Below are positions 16,754 through 25,953 of a stretch of 32,275 nucleotides of DNA, piece by piece. The notes beneath the pieces were generated by a model that searched no databases, was not told the DNA's origin, and was given only the letters and a program-made list of their open reading frames with translations. Numbering within the stretch: the stretch's first letter is position 1; every line of letters begins with the position of its first letter. Source of the DNA: Alkalihalobacterium chitinilyticum (GTDB lineage Bacteria; Bacillota; Bacilli; Bacillales; Bacillaceae_F); the NCBI RefSeq assembly GCF_029028005.1, contig NZ_JAOTPO010000030.1:1-32275 (forward strand), written 5' to 3'. A program made the translations under genes and the position numbers.

Positions 16754-17638
16754 CTATAAAAAAGCAAAAAGTTCTTCCAACAATAATTCAGGTACTTCTT
16801 CTGGAATAAAGTGACCACAAGGCAGCGATTTTCCTTTTACATTGTTGGCAAACTTCTTCCACTCTTCTAAGGGCTCAAAGCATTTATCAACAACACCGTT
16901 CTCTCCCCACAGCACTAATGTCTCACATTCTATCTGTCGATTTGCTGCAAGGTCATCTCGTTCATGAACGAGGTCTATACTTGCCCCTGCCCGGTAGTCT
17001 TCACACATCGCGTGGATTGCATTTGGTATCTGGAAACAACGGAGATATTCTTCGTAGGCTTCCATACTAAAAGGTGACTCACTAATTGATTGATATCGTG
17101 CAAGCTTAATTAGATTCGTCTCTAGAAAATAGGATGGATCTTGAGAGATTAATTCTTCCGGATACGGAGCTACTTGAATTAAGAAAAACCAATGATAATA
17201 ATATCGTGCAAAGATCATATCCGTTTTTTCGTACATGAGAAGTGTCGGGACCACATCGAGTGCGACAAACTTTTTTACTCGCTCAGGGTGATCCAAAGCT
17301 AGACGATACCCTACCCTCGCTCCGCGGTCATGACCGACCAAATAAAATTCATCAAAACCTAACTCTCTCATCACTTCTACTTGATCCTCAGCCATTACTC
17401 GCTTGGAATAATTACTATGATCTGAATTTCCTTTAGGTTTACTACTATCTCCATATCCACGTAGGTCAGTAGCCACCACAGTAAATCGGTCTGCTAATTG
17501 ATCGATTACTTTATGCCACATCACGTGCGTTTGAGGATAACCATGCAGTAATAAGAGCGGTGGACCTGAACCCCCTTTTACTCCATTAATCGTAACACCG
17601 TTCGTATGTACCTTAAACTTTTCGTAGTGGTTTAGCAT
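16754..17638 (-). CDS. Alpha/beta hydrolase with fluoroacetate (haloacetate) dehalogenase residues
   Basis: A 294-residue alpha/beta hydrolase. The nucleophile elbow is GHDRGARVGYR with Asp104. Arg105 and Arg108 match the carboxylate-binding pair of fluoroacetate dehalogenases. Further matches recalled from that family are Asp128 (ALDVVP), His149-Trp150 (YYHWFF, the halide pocket), Tyr215 in CEDYRAG and the catalytic His276 (PCGHF). HGYP at 32-35 forms the oxyanion side. Related epoxide hydrolases lack the D-R-x-x-R plus H-W set, so a haloacetate-type substrate is favoured; the physiological one is unknown. Start ATG is preceded by TTAGGAGGG. Cytoplasmic, monocistronic, no linked transporter or regulator. 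Confidence 0.8.
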   Translation of the reverse strand: MLNHYEKFKVHTNGVTINGVKGGSGPPLLLLHGYPQTHVMWHKVIDQLADRFTVVATDLRGYGDSSKPKGNSDHSNYSKRVMAEDQVEVMRELGFDEFYLVGHDRGARVGYRLALDHPERVKKFVALDVVPTLLMYEKTDMIFARYYYHWFFLIQVAPYPEELISQDPSYFLETNLIKLARYQSISESPFSMEAYEEYLRCFQIPNAIHAMCEDYRAGASIDLVHERDDLAANRQIECETLVLWGENGVVDKCFEPLEEWKKFANNVKGKSLPCGHFIPEEVPELLLEELFAFL

Positions 17639-18023
17639 AACACCCTCCTAAATTAAAATTTGCACATAATTTAATTATTGAATTTTCTGATAATATTTTC
17701 AACAAATACTTATACACAAATAACAACAATCTTAGACAAGCCTCATACTACGAGCACCTTTGAACACGAGTTATGATTACAGTTTAATTATAGTTTTTTC
17801 TCTGGTTACTTGTTTCTCCTAGTTTTTTCCTCTAGCGCACGCCATTGACTGCAGACAGGTTCTTTTTTTGATTATTAAGTTTGTACATAGATGTGTTGTT
17901 TTATATCTGTTTTTAACTTTGCCCTGTTTCATGTATAACGCTCATTTCAAGAGGTCAACCTAACTTGGTGGTATTCACACATATAAAATATGTGATTCTG
18001 TTGATCTAAATATAGGAGTGGAC
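17639..18023. other. Divergent intergenic region between the dehalogenase-like gene and guaC
   Basis: About 385 bp. A TATAAC at 17934-17939 could be the guaC -10 element, with no good -35. A perfect 7-bp inverted repeat is at 17978-17994. I looked for a purine riboswitch fold in front of guaC and did not find one. Confidence 0.4.
17978..17994 (+). promoter_or_regulatory. Inverted repeat CACATAT-AAA-ATATGTG upstream of guaC
   Basis: A perfect 7-bp inverted repeat with a 3-base spacer, 20 bases before the guaC Shine-Dalgarno. It could be an operator or a hairpin in the mRNA leader; nothing shows which. Confidence 0.35.
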
Positions 18024-19010
18024 ATGGTGGATAATGTTTTTGATTATGAAGATATACAATTAATTCCGGCAAAAAGTGTGGTAAAAAGCCGGTCGGAGTG
18101 TGATACATCCGTAACCTTTGGAAGCCGAACTTTCAAATTACCTGTAGTGCCTGCCAATATGCAGACCATTATTGACGGGAAGATTGCGATATACTTAGCT
18201 GAAAATGGATATTTTTATATTATGCACCGTTTTCAACCTGAAAAGCGTATAGATTTTATCAAAGATATGAAATCAAAGGATTTATACGCATCCATAAGTG
18301 TAGGCGTCAAAGAGGATGAATATCGTTTCGTACAACAACTAGCTGATCAACAGTTAGTACCTGATTACATTACGATTGATATTGCCCATGGTCATTCTAA
18401 CGCTGTCATTGAGATGATTCAGCATATCAAGAAGCTCATACCTGAAAGCTTTGTCATTGCTGGAAATGTCGGTACACCTGAAGCTGTTAGAGAGTTGGAA
18501 CACGCTGGGGCGGATGCAACCAAAGTAGGCATCGGTCCAGGTAAAGTTTGTATTACGAAGATTAAAACGGGGTTTGGGACAGGCGGTTGGCAATTAGCTG
18601 CCTTACGTTGGTGTGCAAAAGCCGCCTCTAAACCTGTAATCGCTGATGGTGGTATACGCACACATGGTGATATTGCTAAATCCATTCGATTTGGGGCTGC
18701 AATGGTTATGATTGGCTCACTCTTTGCCGGTCATGAAGAATCTCCAGGAGAAACAATGGAAATAGAAGGAAAGCTATGCAAGGAATACTTTGGATCAGCT
18801 TCAGAGTTCCAAAAAGGCGAAAAGAAAAATGTAGAAGGTAAGAAAATGTACGTTGAACATAAAGGTTCTCTCGGAGACACCTTAAAAGAAATGGCAGAAG
18901 ATCTTCAGTCTTCTATTTCTTATGCGGGCGGTACCAAATTAGACGCCATTCGCCATGTTGATTATGTGGTTGTCAAAAACTCTATTTTTAATGGGGATAA
19001 AATTTACTAA
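18024..19010 (+). CDS. guaC: GMP reductase
   Basis: Converts GMP to IMP with NADPH and release of ammonia, returning guanine nucleotides to the A/G branch point. The 328-residue protein follows the Bacillus GuaC sequence almost throughout: [25 protein letters not shown], the catalytic loop [20 protein letters not shown] with Cys176, [19 protein letters not shown] and the end [11 protein letters not shown]. There is no CBS insertion, which separates it from IMP dehydrogenase. TAGGAG at 18013-18018 overlaps an in-frame GTG at 18018, so the ATG at 18024 is preferred. Monocistronic; no clear terminator before the ahpC promoter region. Confidence 0.97.
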   Translation: MVDNVFDYEDIQLIPAKSVVKSRSECDTSVTFGSRTFKLPVVPANMQTIIDGKIAIYLAENGYFYIMHRFQPEKRIDFIKDMKSKDLYASISVGVKEDEYRFVQQLADQQLVPDYITIDIAHGHSNAVIEMIQHIKKLIPESFVIAGNVGTPEAVRELEHAGADATKVGIGPGKVCITKIKTGFGTGGWQLAALRWCAKAASKPVIADGGIRTHGDIAKSIRFGAAMVMIGSLFAGHEESPGETMEIEGKLCKEYFGSASEFQKGEKKNVEGKKMYVEHKGSLGDTLKEMAEDLQSSISYAGGTKLDAIRHVDYVVVKNSIFNGDKIY

Positions 19011-19096
19011 TAATACCTAATATTTGTTTATTTTCAACATAAAACGCCTTAAAATTTACAATTTGTGTCTATAATAAAATAAATAGGTGTTTTCAC

Positions 19097-19151
19097 TTGA
19101 CTAGCAAACATTTCTTATATAATAATATTTACTGTATTAGAATTATTATAG
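19097..19151 (+). promoter_or_regulatory. ahpC promoter with PerR-like box
   Basis: TTGACT (19097-19102) with a TATAAT (19118-19123, spacing 15) or an overlapping TAATAA (19120-19125, spacing 17) forms a sigma-A promoter. A 15-base element at 19137-19151, TTAGAATTATTATAG, matches the recalled PerR consensus TTATAATNATTATAA at all but two positions, just downstream of the -10 where binding would block transcription. A weaker match overlaps the -10 region (about 19117-19131). Confidence 0.65.
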
Positions 19152-19218
19152 ATAACTTTTTATCCTATTAATAATTCATAAAAAAATCATATATCAAATT
19201 TTAGGAGGAAGATTAATT

Positions 19219-19782
19219 ATGTCATTAATCGGAACTGAAGTTAAACCATTTAGCGCAAAGGCATTCAAAGATGGAGAATTTATCGATGTAACTAACGAAA
19301 GCATTAAAGGTAAATGGAGCGTATTCTGCTTCTACCCTGCAGACTTCACATTCGTATGTCCTACAGAGCTTGAAGACCTTCAAAACGAATATGCTACTTT
19401 AAAAGAGCTTGGTGCAGAAGTATACTCTGTTTCAACAGATACACACTTTACACATAAAGGCTGGCACGACAGCTCAGAAACAATCGGAAAAATTACTTAC
19501 GCAATGATCGGTGACCCTTCTCAAACGATCTCTCGTAACTTTGAAGTTTTAGATGAAGAGTCTGGTCTTGCAGATCGTGGTACTTTCATCATCGATCCAG
19601 ACGGTGTCATCCAAACAGTTGAAATCAATGCTGGTGGTATCGGCCGTGATGCAAGTATTCTTGTTAATAAAATTAAAGCAGCACAATATGTTCGCAACAA
19701 TCCAGGTGAAGTTTGCCCGGCTAAATGGCAAGAAGGCGGAGAAACGCTTAAGCCTAGCCTAGACCTTGTTGGAAAAATCTAA
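19219..19782 (+). CDS. ahpC: Alkyl hydroperoxide reductase peroxiredoxin subunit
   Basis: Typical 2-Cys peroxiredoxin of 187 residues that reduces hydrogen peroxide, organic peroxides and peroxynitrite. The peroxidatic Cys47 is in [13 protein letters not shown] and the resolving Cys166 in PGEVCPAKW, both at the standard positions. GGLG/YF features of sensitivity to overoxidation were not judged. Start has TTAGGAGGAAG. It is followed after 12 bases by ahpF, which recycles it, in one operon. The PerR-like box upstream indicates derepression by peroxide, as in Bacillus subtilis. Confidence 0.98.
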   Translation: MSLIGTEVKPFSAKAFKDGEFIDVTNESIKGKWSVFCFYPADFTFVCPTELEDLQNEYATLKELGAEVYSVSTDTHFTHKGWHDSSETIGKITYAMIGDPSQTISRNFEVLDEESGLADRGTFIIDPDGVIQTVEINAGGIGRDASILVNKIKAAQYVRNNPGEVCPAKWQEGGETLKPSLDLVGKI

Positions 19783-19794
19783 GGAGTGTCCTAA

Positions 19795-21324
19795 ATGGTA
19801 CTTGATGCTGAAATTAAGTCACAGTTAAATCAATACCTACAACTAATGGAAGGCGATATACTGCTAAAAGTTAGTTTAGGTTCCGATAAAGTATCAAATG
19901 AGATGGAAGCATTAGTCAACGAACTTACTTCTATGTCATCTAAAATCAGTGTCCGTAAAACAGACTTAGAAAGAACACCAAGCTTCAGCGTCAATCGTGT
20001 CGGCCAAGAAACAGGCGTCACTTTTGCAGGTGTTCCTCTAGGGCACGAATTCACTTCATTAGTGCTCGCACTTCTACAAGTTAGTGGAAGACCACCAAAG
20101 GTGGACCAAAGCGTCATTGAGCAAGTAAAAAACATAAGTGGAGAATACCACTTTGAAACGTATGTCAGCCTGAGCTGCCATAACTGCCCTGATGTTGTAC
20201 AAGCTCTTAACATGATGAGTGTACTAAATCCTGGCATTACTCACACAATGATTGATGGTGCAGCATTTAAAGATGAAGTCGAAAGTAAAAATGTTATGTC
20301 TGTTCCGGCTATTTTCCTAAACGGTGAATTCTTCGGCGGCGGTCGTATGACACTCGAGGAAATTCTTGCGAAAATGGGCAGTGGTCCTGATGCATCTGAG
20401 TTTTCAGATAAAGATCCTTATGATGTACTTGTTGTTGGGGGCGGTCCAGCGGGTGCGAGTGCTGCCATTTATGCGGCTCGTAAAGGTATCCGCACAGGTA
20501 TCGTTGCTGAACGTTTCGGTGGACAAGTTTTAGATACAATGAGTATTGAAAACTTTATCAGTGTAAAACACACCGAAGGCCCTAAACTTGTAGCAAGTCT
20601 TGAAGAGCACGTGAAAGAATACGGAATTGATATCATGAATTTACAACGTGCTAAAGGATTAGAGAAAAAAGATCTCTTTGAACTAGAACTAGAAAACGGT
20701 GCTATTCTTAAGAGTAAGACTGTCATTATTTCAACAGGTGCTCGTTGGCGTAATGTTGGCGTACCTGGTGAACAAGAATTCAAAAACAAGGGTGTAGCAT
20801 ACTGCCCTCATTGTGACGGTCCATTGTTCGAAGGAAGAGACGTAGCAGTTATTGGCGGCGGAAACTCTGGTATTGAGGCAGCGATTGATCTCGCAGGTAT
20901 TGTTAACCATGTAACTGTCCTCGAGTTTAACCCAGAGTTAAAAGCAGATGCTGTCTTACAAGACCGTCTACACAGCCTTCCGAATGTAACGGTCTTAACG
21001 AACGTTCAAACGAAGGAAATTACAGGTACAGACACGGTCAACGGTATTACTTACATGGACCGTGAGACAGAAGAAGAAAAACATGTTGAATTACAAGGTG
21101 TTTTTGTTCAAATTGGACTTGTACCAAATACCGATTGGTTAGAAGGCATGGTTGAACGTAACCGCATTGGTGAAATCGTTACTGATAAGCATGGAGCTAC
21201 AACATTACCAGGTTTATTTGCAGCTGGTGATTGTACAGATAATCCATACAACCAGATCATCATTTCAATGGGATCAGGTGCTAATGCCGCTTTAGGTGCG
21301 TTCGATTACTTAATTCGAAATTAA
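19795..21324 (+). CDS. ahpF: Alkyl hydroperoxide reductase flavoprotein subunit (NADH-dependent)
   Basis: A 509-residue electron donor for AhpC. The N-terminal double thioredoxin-fold domain holds the Cys128-His-Asn-Cys131 centre ([10 protein letters not shown]). The thioredoxin reductase-like part starts with the FAD motif [19 protein letters not shown] (about 213-231), has the redox pair Cys337-Pro-His-Cys340 (AYCPHCDGP), the NAD(P)H motif [12 protein letters not shown] (about 352-363) and the FAD-binding [10 protein letters not shown] near the end. Full length, no defects. RBS AAGGAGTG lies 6 bases before the ATG. The operon ends at the terminator 21376-21417. Confidence 0.98.
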   Translation: MVLDAEIKSQLNQYLQLMEGDILLKVSLGSDKVSNEMEALVNELTSMSSKISVRKTDLERTPSFSVNRVGQETGVTFAGVPLGHEFTSLVLALLQVSGRPPKVDQSVIEQVKNISGEYHFETYVSLSCHNCPDVVQALNMMSVLNPGITHTMIDGAAFKDEVESKNVMSVPAIFLNGEFFGGGRMTLEEILAKMGSGPDASEFSDKDPYDVLVVGGGPAGASAAIYAARKGIRTGIVAERFGGQVLDTMSIENFISVKHTEGPKLVASLEEHVKEYGIDIMNLQRAKGLEKKDLFELELENGAILKSKTVIISTGARWRNVGVPGEQEFKNKGVAYCPHCDGPLFEGRDVAVIGGGNSGIEAAIDLAGIVNHVTVLEFNPELKADAVLQDRLHSLPNVTVLTNVQTKEITGTDTVNGITYMDRETEEEKHVELQGVFVQIGLVPNTDWLEGMVERNRIGEIVTDKHGATTLPGLFAAGDCTDNPYNQIIISMGSGANAALGAFDYLIRN

Positions 21325-21375
21325 ATTAATGTGTGTAGTATGATTTCAGGCTTTGGTTATACTACCCCACTAAGA

Positions 21376-21417
21376 AAGTCGCTTACTATTTTTATGGTAG
21401 TTAAGCGGCTTTTTTTA
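21376..21417 (+). terminator. Terminator of ahpC-ahpF
   Basis: AAGTCGCTTA (21376-21385) pairs with TAAGCGGCTT (21402-21411), 10 bp with one G-T pair, followed by TTTTTTT. It starts 51 bases after the ahpF stop codon. Confidence 0.88.
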
Positions 21418-21487
21418 GTGAGTAATAATTTTGTCTAAAAAAACGGTAAATTGGGATTTCAATAACAACTTATAATAGTAACATTTC

Positions 21488-21513
21488 TATGAGAAATACT
21501 CATATTTCTCATA
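21488..21513. repeat. Perfect 11-bp inverted repeat downstream of the dpp-like operon
   Basis: TATGAGAAATA (21488-21498) and TATTTCTCATA (21503-21513) with loop CTCA. It lies 26 bases after the end of the MBL gene on the minus strand. It lacks a following T-run on either strand, so it may be an imperfect terminator, an mRNA 3'-end stabiliser or a protein site. Confidence 0.5.
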
Positions 21514-21539
21514 CGATAAAAAAGTACTCATTCCTCAAA

Positions 21540-22334
21540 CTAATATGCACTTTCTTTTAAATTTAACTCCCAATTAGTAACTTCCCTTTCATCTACCACA
21601 ACCTCATATGCTTTCCCAACCTGAGCTATCTCAACATTACCTAAAAACGCCTGTTTTGCCTCAGATAAGATGTCTTCTAAATTCCCATGGTGTGGCAGGT
21701 GGGTTAAGATTAATTGATCGACGCCTGCTTTTTGAGCGAGTTCTCCCGCTTGGCGACCACTCATATGTCCTTTTACTTTACCGATGTGTCTGTCGTATAA
21801 GTTGGCTTCGCTTACTAATATCGTTGCGCCTTTTGCAAATGACACCAGGTCTTCACACCACTCGGTATCGGCAGTAAACACAATGGACACATCACCGTGT
21901 TCAAACTTCATCGCTAAGCAGTGAGCGGGATGGATTGTCGGGCAGAATGTTACTTTCCATGGCCCTAATATTAACGTTTTCGTTTCTTCAATTGGGATGC
22001 CCCTCGTATAGTTCATGAATGATAATTTAGAAAAAGCTTCTTCATCTTTAGCGTGGCCAAATATCGGCAATTCCTTTTTTCGGTTCCCTAGTTGTGATTG
22101 CACTAACATGGCATACTGCAAGCAGCCGATATCCGCAATATGGTCAAAATGATAGTGACTAATCATAACCGCATCTAACTGTTCTAACGGTAGGTAGTTT
22201 TGTAGCGAAGAAAGAACCCCACTGCCACAATCGATTAAACATGAAAAATCATCTAACTTTAATAAAAATGACGAGGTTCCTGAATTAGCCTTTGGATAAC
22301 CACCCCATACTCCTAATGGAATCAGTTTTATCAT
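21540..22334 (-). CDS. MBL-fold metallo-hydrolase (YhfI-like)
   Basis: A 264-residue metallo-beta-lactamase-fold protein with the metal motif SHYHFDHIAD (H60, H62, D64, H65), further ligands in IHPAHC and FTADTEW (Asp), and the late His in LTHLPHHG. This arrangement resembles the RNase Z-like hydrolases such as YhfI of Bacillus, which act on phosphodiesters or small molecules; the substrate is not known. It lies 27 bases after the last ABC transporter gene on the same strand, with its own AGAGGT site, and is the last cistron of the operon. Its place there suggests that it processes the imported ligand, but it may simply be a neighbour. Confidence 0.8.
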   Translation of the reverse strand: MIKLIPLGVWGGYPKANSGTSSFLLKLDDFSCLIDCGSGVLSSLQNYLPLEQLDAVMISHYHFDHIADIGCLQYAMLVQSQLGNRKKELPIFGHAKDEEAFSKLSFMNYTRGIPIEETKTLILGPWKVTFCPTIHPAHCLAMKFEHGDVSIVFTADTEWCEDLVSFAKGATILVSEANLYDRHIGKVKGHMSGRQAGELAQKAGVDQLILTHLPHHGNLEDILSEAKQAFLGNVEIAQVGKAYEVVVDEREVTNWELNLKESAY

Positions 22335-22361
22335 ATTTATACCTCTTTTCTTTCCTTCTAG

Positions 22362-23183
22362 TTATAGCACGGAAGATAATAACTCTTTCGTATAGCTATG
22401 TTTCGGTTGATTAAATAACTCCTCACTTCGTTGCTCTTCCACGATCTCACCGTTTTTTAAAACAACCACACGATCGGCTATCGAACGAACAACTCCTAAG
22501 TCATGTGAAATAAATAAGTAGGATAATCCATACTTTTTCTGAAGCGATTGAAGTAACTGAATAATGGTGGCTTGTACGGAAACATCTAGAGCTGATACGG
22601 CCTCATCACAAATAATTAAAGGTGGTTTCAACGAAATGGCTCTTGCAATAGCAAGACGTTGACACTGCCCTCCACTTAAATTTTTGGCTTTTGAGTGTGA
22701 GAGTGAAGACGGTAAACCGACATCTTCTAGCAGCTGTATGATCATTTCTTGTTCTTCTTTTTTTGTCTTCGTTAGCTTGTGGATCTTGATCGGTTCTCTT
22801 AATATGTCATATACGGTCATCCTCGGATTTACTGAACTATGAGGGTTTTGAAAAACAAACTGGACCGATTTTCGGAAATACGTTCTTTCCTCGTTCTTCA
22901 AATCGTTTATACATTTCCCGTTGAAATAAACGGTTGAATCAGGAATGGAACGCAAACCTCCAATACATTCACCTAACGTGGTTTTGCCGCTTCCACTCTC
23001 TCCCACTAAAGCCACTGTTTCATTTGTATTAATTTCTAAATTTATATTGTTTAATATCGTTGCATGGGACTTTTTTTGAAATAAACTTTTTCTAGGCAGC
23101 GGGTAACTCTTTTCTAATCCATTAATTCGAATAAGAGGCTTCCGTTCGTATTCGCGGTCTTCGTTTGAGACTGTGTAAATCAT
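22362..23183 (-). CDS. ABC transporter ATP-binding protein, OppF/DppF/NikE type
   Basis: A 273-residue ATPase of the peptide/nickel ABC importer class. Walker A GESGSGKT at 61-68, Q-loop FVFQNPHSSVNP, signature LSGGQCQRLAIARA at 169-182, Walker B IICDEAVSALD near 190-200, H-loop LFISHDLGVV. It ends at KHSYTKELLSSVL, directly after the core, so the C-terminal oligopeptide (HPY) extension of most OppF/DppF proteins is missing. It forms a heterodimer with the upstream-encoded ATPase, whose stop codon it overlaps by 4 bases (ATGA). It energises the two permeases of the operon. Confidence 0.92.
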   Translation of the reverse strand: MIYTVSNEDREYERKPLIRINGLEKSYPLPRKSLFQKKSHATILNNINLEINTNETVALVGESGSGKTTLGECIGGLRSIPDSTVYFNGKCINDLKNEERTYFRKSVQFVFQNPHSSVNPRMTVYDILREPIKIHKLTKTKKEEQEMIIQLLEDVGLPSSLSHSKAKNLSGGQCQRLAIARAISLKPPLIICDEAVSALDVSVQATIIQLLQSLQKKYGLSYLFISHDLGVVRSIADRVVVLKNGEIVEEQRSEELFNQPKHSYTKELLSSVL

Positions 23184-24175
23184 GCAAATCTCTCCGTTTC
23201 TTTTTGCATTTCACGGTGAATTAAAGGAGCATGACAAGCACACCTTCTCTTTTCTAACTCCTCATGGATGTACATAGAGGGTTGTAATAAGTGACATGCT
23301 TCAACTGCATAATGACACCTTTCCCTATAAATACACCCCGTTCCTCTTTCTTCAAACGTCGGGACCTTTCCTGGAATGCCTTGAACCGATTTCTTTTCCT
23401 TCACACTTGGTACAGCATGTAATAAAGCTTCAGTATAAGGATGCAATGGTGATGATAAAACAGCTTGACTTGGTCCTTTTTCCAGCGGGAGGCCACCATA
23501 TAAAACAAAAAGAGAATCGGATATGTATTCTATGACATGGATATCATGACTGATAAACAAGATGGCAATTCCTAACTCATCTCTTAGCTTCAACAATAGA
23601 TCTAAAATCTGTTTACAAATCGTAGCATCCAGAGCCGTCGTTGGCTCATCTGCAATAATCACTTTTGGATGATTAATAATCGCAATTCCTATCATTACTC
23701 GTTGTTTCATCCCACCACTTAACTCATGAGGGTAACTATCAAATACTTTCGCTGCGTCCCTAATGCCGACTTGATCTAAGACTTCGACTACCCGTTCTTT
23801 CCCTTTTTTCTTTGAAACCTTGTGATGAACCAAGTACGTATCGAGCATTTGAGGGCCTATTTTCATGACAGGGTTTAAATTCTCGGTCGTATTTTGCATG
23901 ATCACTGATATTTCTTTTCCGTACCAACGTCGCCATTCATTTTTAGTCAGATTTAATAAGGATTTTCCTTCAAATAAAATGTCCCCTTGTGAGACAAATG
24001 CTTGGGATGGTAGGATATCTAGTATTGCTTTAGCCGTCATTGATTTTCCAGAACCTGACTCACCGATCATTCCTAAGATTTCGCCACGTTGCAATTCAAA
24101 GTTTACGGATTCAACAATTGTAACGGACTGGTTATTACGTTTAAGATCAACGGATACATCTTTAAGCTCCAACAT
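23180..24175 (-). CDS. ABC transporter ATP-binding protein, OppD/DppD type
   Basis: A 331-residue ATPase. Walker A GESGSGKS at 38-45, signature HELSGGMKQR at 151-160, Walker B VIIADEPTTALD around 173-184, H-loop ILFISHDIHVI. Unlike its partner it carries the C-terminal oligopeptide-transporter domain (about 255-320) with the Cys cluster GCIYRERCHYAVEACH and a fourth Cys in RRCACHAP; related DppD proteins place an iron-sulphur cluster there (recalled). Its ATG shares one base with the stop codon of the permease gene before it (TAATG), a sign of coupled translation. Confidence 0.93.
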   Translation of the reverse strand: MLELKDVSVDLKRNNQSVTIVESVNFELQRGEILGMIGESGSGKSMTAKAILDILPSQAFVSQGDILFEGKSLLNLTKNEWRRWYGKEISVIMQNTTENLNPVMKIGPQMLDTYLVHHKVSKKKGKERVVEVLDQVGIRDAAKVFDSYPHELSGGMKQRVMIGIAIINHPKVIIADEPTTALDATICKQILDLLLKLRDELGIAILFISHDIHVIEYISDSLFVLYGGLPLEKGPSQAVLSSPLHPYTEALLHAVPSVKEKKSVQGIPGKVPTFEERGTGCIYRERCHYAVEACHLLQPSMYIHEELEKRRCACHAPLIHREMQKETERFA

Positions 24176-24969
24176 TAACTGGCATCCCCTTCCATTTCTC
24201 GTAATCCATCTCCCATTAAGTTAAAGCCCATAACAGCAATTAATATCGCCACGCCTGAAATCACAGGATACCACGGTGCCATGGAGAGGAAACTTTGAGA
24301 CTCACTCAACATATTCCCCCAACTCGGGTGAGGTGGTTGTACGCCTAAACCTAAAAATGACAAAGCCGCTTCAGCTAAAATAGCTCCACCCATACTCGTC
24401 GTCACTTGGATGACGATCCTCGGCAGCGCTGATGGGATCATATGAATGAATAAAATCCGCTTTCTACTCGCACCATAAGTTCTCGCTGCTTTTACATGAC
24501 CATATTCATTCGCTTCTAGAATAAATCCATACATCAGTCTGGCAAAGAGCGGAATATTAAACAAAGCTATGGCGATTAGGGCATTGATGGCTCCTACACC
24601 TAAGGCCACGACTATTGTTAAAGCCAGTAATAAATTAGGAAAAGAGAACATGCCATCCATCGTTCTCATGATGAGTGTACTGACGATACCTTTTGTACTT
24701 CCGGCAATAGCCCCTAACAAACACCCGATGATCATGCCGATCGATACAGCCCCAACACTTACAGCTAACGCAATACCTGAAGCATGAAGGATTCTACTAA
24801 AAATATCTCGTCCAAATTGGTCTGTACCGAGCCAATGTGTCATGGATGGACTATCAAAACGATTAGAGATATTCATTGCATTAGGATCAGGTACAAACGG
24901 TAACTGTGATAGAACCGCCATACATACGAGTACAAGAAATAAACTTAAACCGAATACAAATGACCGCAC
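24175..24969 (-). CDS. ABC transporter permease, OppC/DppC type
   Basis: A 264-residue permease with a short N-terminal membrane segment (about 5-22), the family block HWLGTDQFGRDIFSRIL, four to five further segments and the cytoplasmic EAA loop KAARTYGASRKRILFIHMIP that contacts the ATPases. The end AEAALSFLGLGVQPPHPSWG is typical of DppC. The start codon is GTG at 24969, 8 bases after GGAGGG; it follows the DppB-type stop codon by one base. Pairs with the next upstream permease to form the membrane channel. Confidence 0.92.
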   Translation of the reverse strand: MRSFVFGLSLFLVLVCMAVLSQLPFVPDPNAMNISNRFDSPSMTHWLGTDQFGRDIFSRILHASGIALAVSVGAVSIGMIIGCLLGAIAGSTKGIVSTLIMRTMDGMFSFPNLLLALTIVVALGVGAINALIAIALFNIPLFARLMYGFILEANEYGHVKAARTYGASRKRILFIHMIPSALPRIVIQVTTSMGGAILAEAALSFLGLGVQPPHPSWGNMLSESQSFLSMAPWYPVISGVAILIAVMGFNLMGDGLREMEGDAS

Positions 24970-24970
24970 C

Positions 24971-25933
24971 TTATTGTCCCTCCTTTACAGCGTGTAACTT
25001 AATTCGAGGGTCCATATACGAATAAAGTAAGTCGACCACTAAATTTACGATAATGACAATCATAGACATCACCACAACCAGCCCTTGAATAAGCATTAAA
25101 TCCCGCTGTTGAACAGCAATTAATAAAAGTCTTCCCAGCCCTGGGATCGCAAAGATATTTTCAATGATGATGACTCCAGACACTAGGCTCATCACTTGCA
25201 TCCCCATTAAGGTCAGTGGTCCGATCATTCCTTTTTTCAACGCATATTTAAAATAGATCTGGAAAGGAGATAAACCTTTTGTTCTAGCAAACGTAATATA
25301 ATCTTCTTTTAAGACCGATAGTAGTGACCCGCGGATCATACGGATTAAAACAGCTGCTTCCACGATAGCCAGCGATATAGAGGGTAAGAGGACTGATTTC
25401 AAGTGTGGTCCAATACCTTCTGAAATAGGTACATATCCACTTGGCGGAAAAATAGGAAAGTAGACTGCAAACACTAATACAAGCAGGATCGCAAACCAAA
25501 AGGCTGGTACCGCCAAACCTACTTGAACACTTCCTTGTATCAGGCGATCGACAATACTATTCTTTTTTACTGCTGCTAACACACCTAAAGGAAACGCAAA
25601 AATGAGTGTTAGAATAAAAGCATAGAAAGCAAGCGATAGACTAATCCAAAGTCTTTCAAGAATTAACTCTTGAACGGGCTGACCATATAACATCGAGTTA
25701 CCAAAGTCACCTTGGAACATGTTGATTAACCATTCACCATACTGTAAATACCAAGGGCGATCAAGACCTAAGTGGGCCCGGAGCTTCTCAGCTGTATCGT
25801 GAGAAGCCTCCGTTCCTAACATGACATGCACAGCATCCCCAGGTAACCACATAAGAACCATAAACGTAATGAGTGAAACAATAAAGATTAATATGAAGGA
25901 AGAGCTTAATCGTCTTAGAATGTAAAAAACCAT
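24971..25933 (-). CDS. ABC transporter permease, OppB/DppB type
   Basis: A 320-residue permease with six predicted membrane segments. Family blocks seen are LRAHLGLDRPWYLQYGEW, GDFGNSMLYGQPV, the EAA loop FARTKGLSPFQIYFKYALK and IIENIFAIPGLGRLLL. It is 20 bases downstream of the lipoprotein gene, with AAGGAAGG before its ATG. Length and motif order are standard for peptide/nickel importers and do not by themselves show the ligand. Confidence 0.93.
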   Translation of the reverse strand: MVFYILRRLSSSFILIFIVSLITFMVLMWLPGDAVHVMLGTEASHDTAEKLRAHLGLDRPWYLQYGEWLINMFQGDFGNSMLYGQPVQELILERLWISLSLAFYAFILTLIFAFPLGVLAAVKKNSIVDRLIQGSVQVGLAVPAFWFAILLVLVFAVYFPIFPPSGYVPISEGIGPHLKSVLLPSISLAIVEAAVLIRMIRGSLLSVLKEDYITFARTKGLSPFQIYFKYALKKGMIGPLTLMGMQVMSLVSGVIIIENIFAIPGLGRLLLIAVQQRDLMLIQGLVVVMSMIVIIVNLVVDLLYSYMDPRIKLHAVKEGQ

Positions 25934-25953
25934 GGAAAACCTTCCTTTTTCAT

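Noticed and set aside
17639-18023. Purine riboswitch or G-box in front of guaC
   Set aside because: The three-way junction with its conserved loops was not found; only a short palindrome is visible.
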